The notes: generated by a model from the sequence alone, not told the origin. A DNA stretch of 64,000 nucleotides from Papaver somniferum (GCF_003573695.1 NC_039362.1:11352489-11416488); one strand, 5' to 3'. Shown: positions 23,393-35,034, numbered from the stretch's first letter. Program-made: numbers and translations.

Positions 23393-24283
23393 CTTGTAAA
23401 ATTAAGGTCGTGCTTGTTTTTCTTTCGAGAATGACATTTTATGGGGGGGGGGGGGGNNNNNNNNNNNNNNNNNNNNNNNNNNNNNNNNNNNNNNNNNNNN
23501 NNNNNNNNNNNNNNNNNNNNNNNNNNNNNNNNNNNNNNNNNNNNNNNNNNNNNNNNNNNNNNNNNNNNNNNNNNNNNNNNNNNNNNNNNNNNNNNNNNNN
23601 NNNNNNNNNNNNNNNNNNNNNNNNNNNNGGGGGAGTTATTAATTGAACTTGTGCTTAATTGCCAAATCTTTGTGGGGAGTGCGGGTGTGGAATATCGTAG
23701 GAGTTTTCTTGTATCCTTATAAACTCCTTGATGAATACACTAAGTTTCGACTATGTGAAATCATCGAAACAAAGTTGACATGTTCTCTTTTATTCATGAA
23801 GTATCTCTATGAGAATTTCATTATGATCCCAATAGTTTTCATACCTTTGCCAATTTATATTGACAAAAACGGGGAGAACTAATGTGTAGTTCACACTACA
23901 AATAAATATGGTTTACGGATCATTATATAATGGGGAGTGGTTTTCATGTGAGATGAAGTATTGACTAAGGGGAAGTGATACATATCACCATTTTTCAAAG
24001 TTGTGATACAATTGGACTTTGATGATGTGTAATAATACTATGACACTGTATAACAATTATCGAGAGCTAATATTTTCTCATTGTTATAGCTACGGATCTT
24101 CAACAACTATGATGCTGAGTTGAACACGTTCAGAATCACTGGACTACTTGGAAGTGACGAAGATTTCTAGTAATGTTGAAGAACCAGGGAAATCAAGCAT
24201 TTGGATGAGAAGCTACAAAGTTTATTTATTTCTTAATCCATATGTATTGATAGTTTTGTCACTAAATTGAAAAGGGGGGAGAT
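23393..24283 (+). mobile_element. Copia 3' region joined directly to the 5' LTR, with 172-N gap
   Basis: The sequence is the plus-strand version of 3929-4640 (GAATGACATTTTATGG, TGTGCTTAATTGCCAAAT, AATTTATATTGACAAAAACG). It ends with a polypurine tract (AAAAGGGGGG at 24270-24279) before the next LTR. 23457-23628 is a gap of 172 N flanked on both sides by G runs, so the true G-run length is unknown. No gag or pol lies between the LTR end and this region: an internal-deletion derivative. Confidence 0.75.
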
Positions 24284-25590
24284 TGTTAGAGCACTGATTG
24301 GTCGAACTCGAGCTTGTTGTCAAGTTTAGTTGCCAAAACTACAAGTCTTGATTTATAATCTACTTATAGATAAATCTCGGATTAGGATATAAAGTGTAGT
24401 TGAGCATTAGACTTCACGGCATTCATCGATTGGAGACGAATAACTAGTAAGGGGAGCTTGAGGAACTTCATCAACAAAAGGTATGTGGAGACTTGAACTC
24501 ATATATCACTAAAAATTCTATCTACTATATTTCCTATATGAGACAAAAGTCGTATAGCTATATAAACTTCGATTATTCACATTTGATATTTTGAGCTGAG
24601 TTTAACTCGCTTTACATATTTCTCGAAATATGTGTTGGTAAGCTTTCGCTTTAACCAAGTTCATCTTATATTATTGACGAATGTCAAAACATGATCATGT
24701 GAAAATCAACTTGTAACATCTTACATGATTTATGTGAGATGGTCATTTGATGTAGACTCAGAATATTTCGTAGTGATCATTCGATCACTTGAAAATTGCT
24801 TTGAAGCTAATAGTTTGTGTGAGACAGCTATTGTCGTTTTCTAAGAATGTTTCAATGATTGAAATGGGCATTTAGAAAAATTAACCATGATTCGATATAA
24901 CACAGTATGCGTACTTGTATGCTAACAGTTGCATGTTATTCCAAGTCCCGGAACCATAGTATGCATACTCGTATGCGTACTGGTTGGTTAATGAAATTCA
25001 GGGAACTTTGTTGCACACCGGTATGCATACTGGTGTGAGTTTCAAGTTCCGGAAATTCAACTGAGTTTTGGAAGGTATGCGTACCCGCTCTCATACTGGA
25101 GAACCCAAACTTAGTCGGCCACTTAGGTATGCGTACCCGTCTGCATACTTGAGTATGTTATATTCTAAAATCGGTTTGTTCATGAAATAATACATTTATA
25201 TAATAAGGAATACAATCTTTTGCAAACCGTGTCTAGAATATTCATGAATTTATTCGAGTGAATCAAAATTCATTTTTCTTCAATTGCGTCTTGTATACTT
25301 TTATGAGGATATAAACAATTGAACAACTCTAGAAATAGTTTCATTTGAGTCATTTGAACTGGTTATGGTAAAGAAGAATAAAGTTAACATGAAATTGTTC
25401 ATATGACTAACTTCGGTTAACTATTGTTGAGCCAGCAAAGGTGTACACGTTTAGGTACGGTTATTCATACCTAATGGAAGTCACTTTTCATTTGTGTATA
25501 ACAAGCTAAGTTCGATCTAGCGGTTGAAAGATACTAGCTAGAGTCTAATCAGGTTTTCATCTAACGGTGAATATTGAATGCTTTGTTACC
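24284..25590 (+). mobile_element. Copia family 1 3' LTR, truncated
   Basis: It starts TGTTAGAGCACTGATTGGTC right after the polypurine tract and follows the intact LTR (27701 onward) up to GGTGAATATTGAATGCTTTG, where a LINE-like tail takes over just before the LTR's TATA region. 24900-25150 holds a cluster of GTATGCGTAC-type inverted words, also seen at 28360-28590 and, reversed, at 62638-62890. Confidence 0.8.
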
Positions 25591-25900
25591 AAGCATGAAG
25601 TCGTGTTTTATTTAGCCTGCAGTCTTGGATTTTTTCCTACACTTTGGGTATTTTGCATTTGTGCTACAGGGTGGTGTTTGTTTTTCCGCAGGGTGATCTT
25701 TCTGTTTGATTTCAGTGTATTTGTTTTTTCCCGGTGTTTGTTGTCTTAGTACAGGTTATAGAACTCTTTCCATCTTTTTAAGGCAGTATTCGTGACTGGG
25801 ATTTGGTTCTTTTATATTACTTGGCTTTGGCTAGGATTATTTTCTCTTTAATATAACCTTATTAATTCAGAAAAGAGAAAAAATAATTTATTTTTGAATT
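25591..25900 (+). mobile_element. LINE-like 3' tail, 5'-truncated
   Basis: About 310 bp of T-rich sequence without a frame. It ends TTTAATATAACCTTATTAAT and then an A-rich tail (AGAAAAGAGAAAAAA). This resembles 3' ends of plant L1-type LINEs, which are usually 5'-truncated insertions. No reverse transcriptase part is present and target duplications were not confirmed, so the call is tentative. Confidence 0.4.
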
Positions 25901-25952
25901 TTGGCAAAGGAAAAAAAATTATTCTCCTGGATGGATCCATTCATGAGGACAA

Positions 25953-26036
25953 TTGGCTGACATTCTCACCAAACCTTTAGATACTCGAACGTTTCAGGAC
26001 CTTCAGAAAGCTATTGGTGTTTTTTTAGTTCATTAA
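25953..26036 (+). pseudogene. Copia pol C-terminus (RNase H end)
   Basis: 27 codons reading LADILTKPLDTRTFQDLQ...GV then a stop at 26034-26036. LADIxTKPL is the hallmark end of Ty1/copia RNase H. The frame is broken just upstream (a missing base before TTG 25953). It is followed by AT-rich sequence consistent with a 3' region. The rest of pol is absent, lost to the LINE-like tail on the left. Confidence 0.8.
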
Positions 26037-26787
26037 TCCAAAATTTTATCTAGTTCATTAACCTTTCCCTTAATTTTATCTATATTTGTTGGGTAACTAA
26101 GCTTGATTTCCAGTGAGGAAATTATTTTTCTTATCCTCGACATCTGAATTTGTGATTTATGATTGTGTACTTCATTCTGCCAAATGTGTTCTATGAAACA
26201 TGTAGTTTTGATAATCTTCTACCTAGTATACCTGCCTTAATAAACTAGTGTTTAGTGAAGGTAAAAACAATTTTGTGATATTTTCTCTTTGCGATCATAT
26301 TTCTGGTGATTAGAGTCTCATATTTTCTTATATGTTAATCTCTTATAACTCTTGAAAAAAAGGAGTAAACAATTTTGAGAATTGCTCAACAATTACATTT
26401 TTGTGAATATACTGCTACAGGATTCCATAAGATGCTTTTTAGGAATCTGCTTTCCTCCTTGATTACATAACCTCCAGGAAATAAGTGGTGAACCTTAATC
26501 TCTACATCCATATATGGCTAGGGAAGATATAATTCTTATGTTGAATCATATCGCATTAATTGCTCTCGTTGTTCATAACTGGCCCATAAAATAGTTTTTG
26601 TCGATGATTATTTTTCTCACAAAAAATTTGTATCTTAGTGCCTCTAACACGAAGATCGTTATTTTTAACTTCTTTGTTCGGACCAGGCGATAAGAGAGAA
26701 AAATATTGGGATGCAAATTTACTTTATTCGTAACTGACAAGTTTGTTAATGTCCAAGAAAATCCTTCTCTTGTTATTAGAGTTGAAA
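26037..26787. other. AT-rich copia 3' debris, no gene
   Basis: It follows the RNase H remnant and probably is its 3' untranslated region. A run CTTGAAAAAAAGGAGTAAAC near 26353 could be a worn polypurine tract, but no LTR start follows it. Small frames on either strand show no domain. Confidence 0.4.
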
Positions 26788-27700
26788 TGACTAGGGCACC
26801 CAAGTACACCACAATCTTTTCGGTTCAACCTATAAGTCCGATACCAAGTGTGGTTGTCTATGGAAAAAGTCGAGACAATACGACAACAAGGTATACACTT
26901 GATAATACTTAAAATATAAAACCGATATACTATAGGATCACAATCAAGTGTCTTGGATTAACGTACTAGGGTATTTACTTTTAATAATTAATAAAGGAAT
27001 TATAATTGCAAAATGTAAAAGTAAATCAGACAACAATATTTTGTTAACGAGGAAACTGTGAATGCAGAAAACCCTCGGGACCTAGTCCAGTTTTGAATAT
27101 TCTTATAATTAAGCCACTATACAAAGAAAAAAATCCAACTTTTATAGTTGAGACCAAGTAATTTACCCCTAGTTACTTAGCTTCCTAAGTATCCAAGCGC
27201 CTACAACCATCTGTCCAATGCACGTGAATCCCAAGACAGACATCACTATCTTGAGTTTCTTTACCGATGTAAAGTCTTAAGCACTCAACTTCTTTGATCA
27301 TCTTCCAAACAATAAAAGAACAAAGCTATTTCGTAACTACTCCAATAATCTTTTAAGAAAAGATATGTTGAGTCTGTGACAAATGCTCTTCCGTTTAAAC
27401 AAGTAAACTATCAGATTCACAACTATTAGGTTCAGATACTCTGGAAAATATTATTAGTTAATGTGATACACTAATAATAGAAATTTTCTAAGAGAGATTT
27501 CGAAAATATTGGTTAACATTTATTGGAAATAAAAAAAACCGAAATTAGGTACTTTAATGAATATGTTGAAAATATTTTCGGTGTTGGAATTTCCATGTTG
27601 TCCAAACAACCTTGATCTATAAATACTTGAGTTTGGATTTCTTGCAAACTATCCTAAGAGGTAGGCAAACTTCATTCGTGTTGTTTCTGGTGGAGCCGTC
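26788..27700. repeat. Two pieces of a copia family 2-like LTR, head to head
   Basis: 26788-27430 aligns in minus orientation with 16190-16810 (shared block at 27041-27090, GAGACAATACGACAACAAGG near 26871). 27430-27700 aligns in plus orientation with the reverse of 17500-17700 (ATTTTCGG...GGAATTTCC, then a TATA box ATCTATAAATAC near 27616). So the upstream part is inverted relative to the downstream part. Confidence 0.65.
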
Positions 27701-30230
27701 TGTTAGAGCACTGCTCGGTCGAACTCGCAAGCATCACTATCTCAAGCTTGTTTGTCCAGTTTAGGTGTCAAAACTATAAGTATTGATTTCTAGTATACTT
27801 AGCTATGTCTCGGATTAGGATATAATGTGTAGTTGAGCGCGTTTTAGACTTCATGGCGTTCATCGATTGGAGACAAAGATCTACTAAGGGGAGCTTGGAG
27901 GAATTTCATCAATAAAAGGTGTGTGGTGACTTGAGATCATCTATCACTCAGAAGTATATTCTATTCTATATCCTATTGATACTAAGTCATACATCTATAT
28001 AGACTTTTACATTATACACATTTCATATTTCGAGCTGAGTTTAACTCGCTTATATTGCTTTAACCACGTTCATCATTATACTTGACGAGTTTAGTTGGAA
28101 ATAATTTATTTGTTGGAAACTAAATAATGATTCAAAATATGATCATGTGAAAATTTCCTTGAAACATCTTACATGATTTGTGTGAGACGGTTATTTGATG
28201 TCGACTCAGAAAGTTTCGTATTAATCATTCGAGCACTTGAAAAATTACTTATAAGCTAATGGTTTGTGTGATACATCTATTTTCGTCTTCCAATGATGTT
28301 TCAATTATTGAAATGGGAGTTTAGAACAACTAACCATTATCTGGATATAACACATTATACATACCAGTATGCAAACTGTTGTAAGAATGATTCAGGTCCG
28401 GGAACCAAGTATGCATACCCGTATGCGAACGGTTTTAACTGTTAAAGTCCTGGAACCAAGTTTGCTTACTCGTTTGCATACTGTTTCACCTTAGTTCGGT
28501 CCGGAACGACATATACCCGTTTGCGAACTGTCAGAAAAGATCGAAGTCCGGAACTTAAATTTGCGCACCCGTTTGCAAACTTATGTGGTTAAGTTCTAAA
28601 ATCGGTTAAGTATGATTTCATACTCATGAACAAATACATTTATATATTAAGGAATGCAATCTTTGCAAACCGTGGATAAACGTTCATGAATTGATTCTTG
28701 TGAATCAAATCCGATTTTTCTTCAATTGTGTCTTGTATACTTCTATGAGAATATAAATAATTGAACAACTCTATGAGTAACATAATTAGATTCATTTGAT
28801 TATCATTTGATTTATAAGTGTTAAGATGAATGAGGTTAATACAAAAGTATTCATGCGGCTAACTTCGGTTAACTGTTATTAAGCCAACTCAATATACACG
28901 TTTAGGTATGGTTACCCATATATAAATGAAGGTATATTTCATTTGTGTGTAACAAGCTAGGACCATCTAACGGTGGATTGATATTTTTTTGGTTTTAAGC
29001 AAACTTAGCTTGAATCTTAAATCAGGATTTCATCTAACGGTGAATAATGATTGCTTTGTTTTAAAGCTATCAAACCCTGATTTGAGGACTATATAAGGGA
29101 TAACTCTAGCAACTGGAAAACCTAATCCCCATACCTCATGTGTGATACTAGTTGTGACTAGATTCGATTCTCCTTTAACCTAGGTTTTTCCTAAAACCAT
29201 TATAGGTTAACGACTTAAAGACTTCATTGGGATTCTGGAGCCATACCCAATTATTTTCTCTGTAGCATGTTCTGATCTTACTTGTTCTATCGTATTGAGT
29301 ACTATCTTCTCTAAAATTTGATCGAGATTTATCTCCGATAGGTAACATATAAAAATTAATCACAAAGCTCTTCGTCTCATTCTTTGTGATTCCATAATAA
29401 CTTGTTTTACTACCATATAGTTAACTTATTGTGAGGTGATTGATATTTCTAGGCTATTCTTCGGGAATATAAGACCGGATTATTAATTGGTTCCTGTTCC
29501 ATTTGATTTATCAAAAGACAGAACAAAAACTTCTTAGGTTTTTCTGTGGGAGACAGATTTATCTATCATAATAGACTTTTTTGTGGGAGACATATTTTTT
29601 TATAAAGTCTTCGACTTTGGGTCGTAGCAACTCTTAGTTGTGGGTGAGATCAGCAAAGGTAGTCAAGTGCGTAGAGTCCTGTTGGGATTCACAGATGTAA
29701 GGAACACGACTACACATTGATCAGTGTGAGATTGGTTAGGGCTCAACTACATTTCAGTCCTAAGTTAACTTGTAGTATGCTAGAGTCTGTAGCGTCTTAA
29801 TACAATGTGGTGTTCAAATCTGGACTAGGTCCCGGGGTTTTTCTGCATTTGCGGTGTCCTTGTTAACAAGACTTCTGGTGTCTTTGTTATTTCTTTTCCG
29901 CATTATATTTGTTTATATAATTGAAATATCACAGGTTGTGCATAGTTCAATCAATTGATAAATCCAATCTTTGGTTGTTGATTGAAATTGATTGGCACTT
30001 GAACATTGGTCTTTGGTACCTTTCAAGTTGTTTCTCATAATAATCAGGCTCACAGATTCCTATTTGTTTGATTTGATGATTACATTGAGAAACATAGATA
30101 TAACTCTTGGATATATTTTCCTTGATTGAGTCTGACTGTCTAATTGATTTTCTTGGAATTATATTGGAGTTAGTCTATACATATTTCCTAACGAAATATT
30201 GGGTGTGGTTGTTAGACCCCCGCATTTTCA
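27701..30230 (+). mobile_element. Copia family 1 5' LTR (complete)
   Basis: 2530 bp, TGTTAGAGCACTGCTCGGTC to CCCCGCATTTTCA, followed by a primer site. A TATA box CTATATAAGG is at 29089-29098, placing the transcription start near 29120. The 50-bp block conserved with family 2 is at 29820-29869. A cluster of inverted GTATGC/GTTTGC words lies at 28360-28590, in U3. This is the reference copy for the other family 1 LTR pieces in the window (3681-3928, 11265-11331, 22353-23392, 24284-25590, 62590-63523). Confidence 0.9.
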
Positions 30231-30231
30231 A

Positions 30232-30247
30232 TTGGTATCTGAGCAGG
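30232..30247 (+). promoter_or_regulatory. Primer binding site, copia family 1
   Basis: TTGGTATCTGAGCAGG, one mismatch from the initiator-methionine tRNA complement TGGTATCAGAGC, one base after the LTR end. Confidence 0.9.
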
Positions 30248-30296
30248 CAAACACGTTAAAGACCTCATAAGTCTGTGTTTTTAGCAATCTGACTCT

Positions 30297-30631
30297 ATGA
30301 ACAAAAGTGATATCTCTATAACGTACCGCAAGTCTTCGATGGATCGAATTACTTATGGTGGAAAATTTCCATGCGTTCCTTTCTCCAAGCACGTGATTTT
30401 CAATCATGAGTTTATGATGTTAATGGCTATAATCCTACAATTTACAATAGACTGTGTAACCGCTGCAAAGGATATTGGTAGATATGAGACCGACGAGATT
30501 CTCGCTGCAAAACAAAATTCTGACGCCTTAAATGCTATCATACATGCCATTACCCCAGATCTTCAGCACCATCTGACTACGTTCACTCGTTCTAAAGATG
30601 CTTGGGATATCTTAGAAACTGTATTCGAAGG
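30297..30631 (+). pseudogene. Copia gag N-terminal part, cut by insertion
   Basis: It begins MNKSDISITYRKSSMDRITY about 50 bp after the primer site and runs about 112 residues, with MLMAIILQFTIDCV and AIIHAITPDLQHHLTTFTR...AWDILETVFEG, the layout of copia gag (a start domain, then a UBN2/gag-polypeptide helix set ending in AWDxL). At 30632 the G1 LTR copy 3 begins, truncating the protein. A gag zinc-knuckle fragment of the same class and strand is at 63524, but continuity across 33 kb cannot be shown. Confidence 0.8.
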
Positions 30632-32010
30632 TGTTGATGGTGGTTTTTAGCTTAGGGTTAAAATTGTAAAACCTTGCATCTGATGTGACGTCACTCTGCA
30701 AGGAAACTAAGCCATGGGTGTCAACCTCTCCACTGGCATATTTATTGATCCGTTCAATATATTTACATGAAATTTATCCAGACTGGTGCATGTAGCAACA
30801 ATTCCAGACACATTGTAAATTTCGGCGCCTTGCCTATATTACTTATTAATATAAGACTCACTGAGTACTTTTCCTGTGCTATGTTCCCCGGCAGAACCCT
30901 TAATATTTGTATGGCATGACGGATTTGTGTTCACTCGCAGCAGAGAAGCACGAATTTCCAAGTAGCAAAGTTAAGGCCCTTGCACAAAATGCTCAGACAG
31001 AAAGCACACTGCACTCTGTAAATAAGGAATTTTGAGTCAGCACATAAGATCCAATTAATTTTTTGATAACTCACAAAAAACTTATGAACCCAATTAGGGT
31101 TTTGTGACCTGTGCAGTATATTAGACCTCGTTGGTCAAAATTACACTTAAGCAACCAAGCAATTGATTCGTCGCGGATTAGTAGGTGCAAAATCCTACCT
31201 AAAATCAGAAAACAAGGAATAAAAGGAGCCGCGGAATAGGGGAAGCAACAAAGGAAGGTGTGGCCATGCCATAGGCCATCCGGCGCCACTTGAAAGTGGC
31301 CACACCCCATGCTGCTCAACCGGACCTATTTCCCATCGACCAATCAGGACGCTTTAAATCCTCCAAGGTGCACTGGAAGTGTGGACACGCCCTTGTTTGC
31401 CGTCCCCCTTTACATCAACCAATCAGGTCGCTCTAAATGCGCCACACGCATTTAGAATTAGGATGTCCCGATGCTGCTTGTCGGCCCCCTTTCCATCGAC
31501 CAATCAGGTCGCTTTAAATCCTCCACGGTGCACTGGAATTGTGGCCATGCCCTTGCTTGCCGGCCCCCTTTACATCGACCAATCAGGTCGCTCTAAATGC
31601 GCCACACGCATTTATAATGAGGCCATCTCCATGCTGCTTTCCGTCCCCCTTTCCATCGACCAATCAGGTCGCTTTAAATCCTCCACGGTGCACTGGAAGT
31701 ATGGCCACGCCCTTGCTTGTCGACGCCCTTTCCGTCAACCAATCAGGTCACTCTAAATGCTCCACACTCATTTAGAATGATACCGGACCCATGCTGCTTT
31801 CCGGCCCCCTTTTCATCGACCAATCAGGTCGCTTTAAATCATCCATGGTGCACTGGAAGTGTGTCCACTCCCTTGCTTGTCATCCCCCTTTCCATCGACC
31901 AATCAGGTCGCTCTAAATGCGCCACACGCATTTAGAATGAGGTCAGCCCCATGTTGCTTGTCGTCCCCCTTCCCATCGACCAATCAGGTCACTCTAAACT
32001 TGCCACACAC
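30632..32010 (+). mobile_element. G1-family LTR copy 3, left part
   Basis: It starts TGTTGATGGTGG on the plus strand, opposite to copies 1 and 2, inside a copia gag. The first 100 bp match the reversed right ends of copies 1 and 2 (TGACGTCA context near 30688). The middle carries a private tandem array (31335-32005) not found in copies 1 and 2. It is interrupted at 32010 by the three-LTR element and resumes at 43229 after a CACAC duplication. Confidence 0.8.
31335..32005 (+). repeat. 160-bp tandem array in G1 LTR copy 3
   Basis: ACCAATCAGG recurs about every 80 bp and the full unit about every 160 bp (half-unit word GCTTTAAATC near 31350, 31510, 31670 and 31830; alternate word GCTCTAAATGCGCCACACGC in between). 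A last, diverged unit lies beyond the inserted element at 43245-43315, showing the array was split by that insertion. Confidence 0.9.
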
Positions 32011-33882
32011 TGATGAGTGCCAAATATTGTATATATTTATCCCTTTTTGTTGGCATTTAACTCATCTTTTGTGCAGTAATTCTACATTTTATCCCATATT
32101 ATGTGTTTTCATTGTTTTCAAGAATAAATATTTTTATTAATTAATTTTGCATTTTTAGGTAATAAATAAAGTCTGGATGACTTGCGGAGCAAAAAGAGCA
32201 GAAAAGTAGTGAAAAGCCGGGAGAAATCACGCAAGGAAGCCGCGAAGAATGGTGCGCACAACCTCATTTTCTACACACAAAAACGCCTCCGTTCTCAGCC
32301 ATCATATCAGTTCTCAGAAGCATCCGACGGTCGCTCCCTTGCTGTGCATCGAAGCTTGATATCTCCGCCTTACACTACAGCACCTAACTCCATCTTGAGC
32401 CGTCAGTTTCGTTGTATTTTTTCATCCAACGGTCGCTCATGATCTGTCTCAATTTCTCCGTTAGATCCGTTTCAGAAGTTATCATCCCACGGTTTTGCTT
32501 TGCGATACATCAAACCTTGCTGATCCCGACACACACTATAACACCTAACCCTATATCCCATCAAACCAAACGCACCCTTCCCCTTTCTCCATCGAACCCA
32601 TCTTCTCCTCCACCCCGTCACAGAGAACCACCATCACCTTCACCACCAACTCCGCCAACTCCACTGCCTCAATCACCACAACGAACACTATCATCACCCT
32701 ACCACCCTAAACATCACCTCCACACTTCCCCCAACATCCCATCTCCCTAAATCTAGCTGTTATACCTAACCCACACTCATCTCACTGACCTAGGTGTGGG
32801 TTTGATACAACACTTCGATTTAGGGCGTCAAATGGAGCAGAATAGGGAGCAGAAGAAGCAGAGAAGGAGTGGGTCCACTTGATTACCCCACCAAATTAGG
32901 TAATTTGAAAAACCTAATTTCACTGTTTTCAAATTGGGGGAAAGTGTAACCCTAATTCGAATTGTATAAATAGGAGCTGTGAGGGTGTTGTTGAGGTTAT
33001 GCCTGGACTAGCCAGTGTGTCAATTAGGTTTAGTTTTAGATTTATTTGTTTTCCAATTTCAACTTATGCTTCACTGTTTAGTTCTTAGGTTTTGTTTAAA
33101 TTTTTAATTCAATATCAGTTCATGTGAATGTTTTGTTCAAATTCTGTTTATGTTAACCACCATGTTTGTTATGATCTTATCCATGTTATGTTTGTGTTAA
33201 GTTCTATGTCTGTATTGTTTCTACACATTCTCATGTATTCTCCCTGTTTAAACCTCAGAGAAGACAACTGAACCATGATGGTTAGCCATTAGGATAGTTT
33301 TTGTTGAACTCAAAATAGCTTAGGCTAGTTAGATTCCTAAAAGCCCAACTGACTTGTGATTAGTGGTGCTGTAAGAAGACCACTAATGCTAGGGGTCAGT
33401 GGTGGCTCTAAGGGGTTAATTAGATACATTAGTTAGTAATCCACTGCCTAGTTGACCTGTGATTTCCTGTGCCTTAAACAGACAGCCAATACTAGGGGTT
33501 AGCTAAGGCTGTAAGGTTAGTTAACTAGCCATATGACAAAAACCTGACCTAGATGAACTAGCTAGGTGAAGGGAATTCTCATCCATCTCCTTACACTTCC
33601 CATCCACAATTTCTTTTCCATGTTCTGTTTTGGTTAAGTTGTTCTTAGTTTCTTTGATTCTTTAGTTCACTGCCTTAGGCTCACTGCCTTTGTTTAACTT
33701 CCACTGTCACTATCTCCCTGCCACTTAGTTACTTGTTTAGATAACTTTAATTTAGGAAAACAACAATAGCTCCCTCCAAGTCCCTGTGGACAAACCCCTG
33801 CTTATTCATTTTCTACTTTAGATCCTGTGCACTTGCAGGTTAGGATAAAACGTAGTTTTAGGACATATTCCTTTTGCTATCA
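32011..33882 (+). mobile_element. 5' LTR of the three-LTR element
   Basis: 1872 bp, from TGATGAGTGCC to TTTTGCTATCA. A TATA box TATAAATA is at 32965-32972. It contains 12 extra bases relative to the 3' LTR near 32838 (repeat of an AGAATAGGGAGC-type word). Proline-rich open frames inside it (32412-32750) are repeated in the 3' LTR and are not considered genes. Confidence 0.9.
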
Positions 33883-33888
33883 AGTTTT

Positions 33889-33906
33889 TGGCGCCGCTGC
33901 CGGGGA
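33889..33906 (+). promoter_or_regulatory. Primer binding site, three-LTR element
   Basis: TGGCGCCGCTGCCGGGGA, one change from the TGGCGCCGTTGCCGGGGA site common in plant Athila-type gypsy elements, six bases after the LTR end. Confidence 0.9.
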
Positions 33907-35034
33907 CTCGGTTAGCGGCGCTGTTGTTGTTTTTTTTGATTTTTGATTTTTTTTGTTCTACATTTGTTTGCTGTTCTCTGCATTTGTTTGCTGGTGCAGG
34001 TCTTGTTGCTGGCTAGCCTTTGCTAGCTAGCTAGCTAACTGTTGCTTGTTGCTGCTATACCTTTCTTAACCTTGCTGCTGAGCTTGCCAAGCTGCTGGGT
34101 TGTAAGAACTTGACCCTTGTTGCTGCTGCCCTTCCTGCAAGCCCTGAACTGAACCACCTGCTGCTGCTGGTGCTCTTGTGCTGCTGTGGTGCTCCTGCTG
34201 GTGCCAGGCCAAGAATCCTGTGAGCTGCTGCACCTGTTGCTGTGCTGCTAAGGCTGAAACTTGCTGAACCAAAGCTGCAGCCTGAAACCCAAAGCCTGCT
34301 GCTGGCCTGTTGTTGTTTGAACCTGAACTGGTGATCCTGCTGCCACTGAAGCTGCTGCAGCTGGTGTAGAATAAAGCCCAACTGGGCTGTAAGCTGCAGA
34401 AGGTGAAGAAGTTGAACCAAAGCCCAACTGGGCCTCAGAAAAGCCAAAGCTTAGGATGATCCAAAGCCCAACTGGGCTTTTGCAACCTAACTGAGCAGCT
34501 GGGCTGTGCTTAAGCAAGTAAGCCTAAACCCATTAAGAGAACCCAACCTGTGGGCTTCCATTTTTAATTTGTGGGCTTGTAATAAATTTTGTTTTTCTTT
34601 ATTTTTTATTTGGGCTTGTAATAATTTTTCTTTTTCTTCTTTTTCTTTCTTTTATGGGTTTGTAATTATTATTGTTGTTTTTATTTTCTTTTATGGGTTG
34701 TGATAATTTATGCTAGGCTAAGTTTAAAAAAAAAAAAAAAATTACTTTACTTGCTCCCAAATTCTAAAACCAAATTTTATTTTGCTCCCACATTAACAAC
34801 CAAATTTTTCTTCTTCCTCCTTATCCCGACAAAACCAAAATTCTCCCATAAAAACCAAAAAGTTTTCCAAATCTTTCCCTAAAAACCAAAATTTTTCTTT
34901 TTCCCATCAAAACCAAATGTCTCCCGCCAAAACCAAATTTTTCCCAACAAAACCAAATTTTTCCAAAAAGTCCAATCCCTTAAAAACCAAATTTTGAGCT
35001 TTGTAAACTCTTTACTTAGCCTTTGAGCCCAGTC
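33907..35034 (+). other. Leader of the three-LTR element, low complexity
   Basis: 33990-34500 is rich in CTG/CAG triplets, with repeated AGCCCAACTGGGCT hairpin words (34376, 34422 and 34466 areas). 34560-34700 is T-rich. 34740-35000 is an irregular array of CCAAATTTTTCCC words about 17-22 bp apart. Glutamine-rich minus-strand frames (34055-34517) come from the triplets and are not called genes. Confidence 0.7.

Noticed and set aside
31339..32005. CRISPR-like regular array
   Set aside because: Direct repeats without unique spacers; both half-units are repeated, within a plant LTR.
32412..32750. Proline-rich 112-codon frame in the LTR, repeated at 41770-42108
   Set aside because: Lies in U3 of an LTR in low-complexity ACC/CCT-rich DNA; identity between copies follows from LTR identity.
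34055..34517. Gln-rich minus-strand frames of 68-130 codons
   Set aside because: Produced by CTG/CAG triplet-rich leader DNA; three overlapping frames are open at once.
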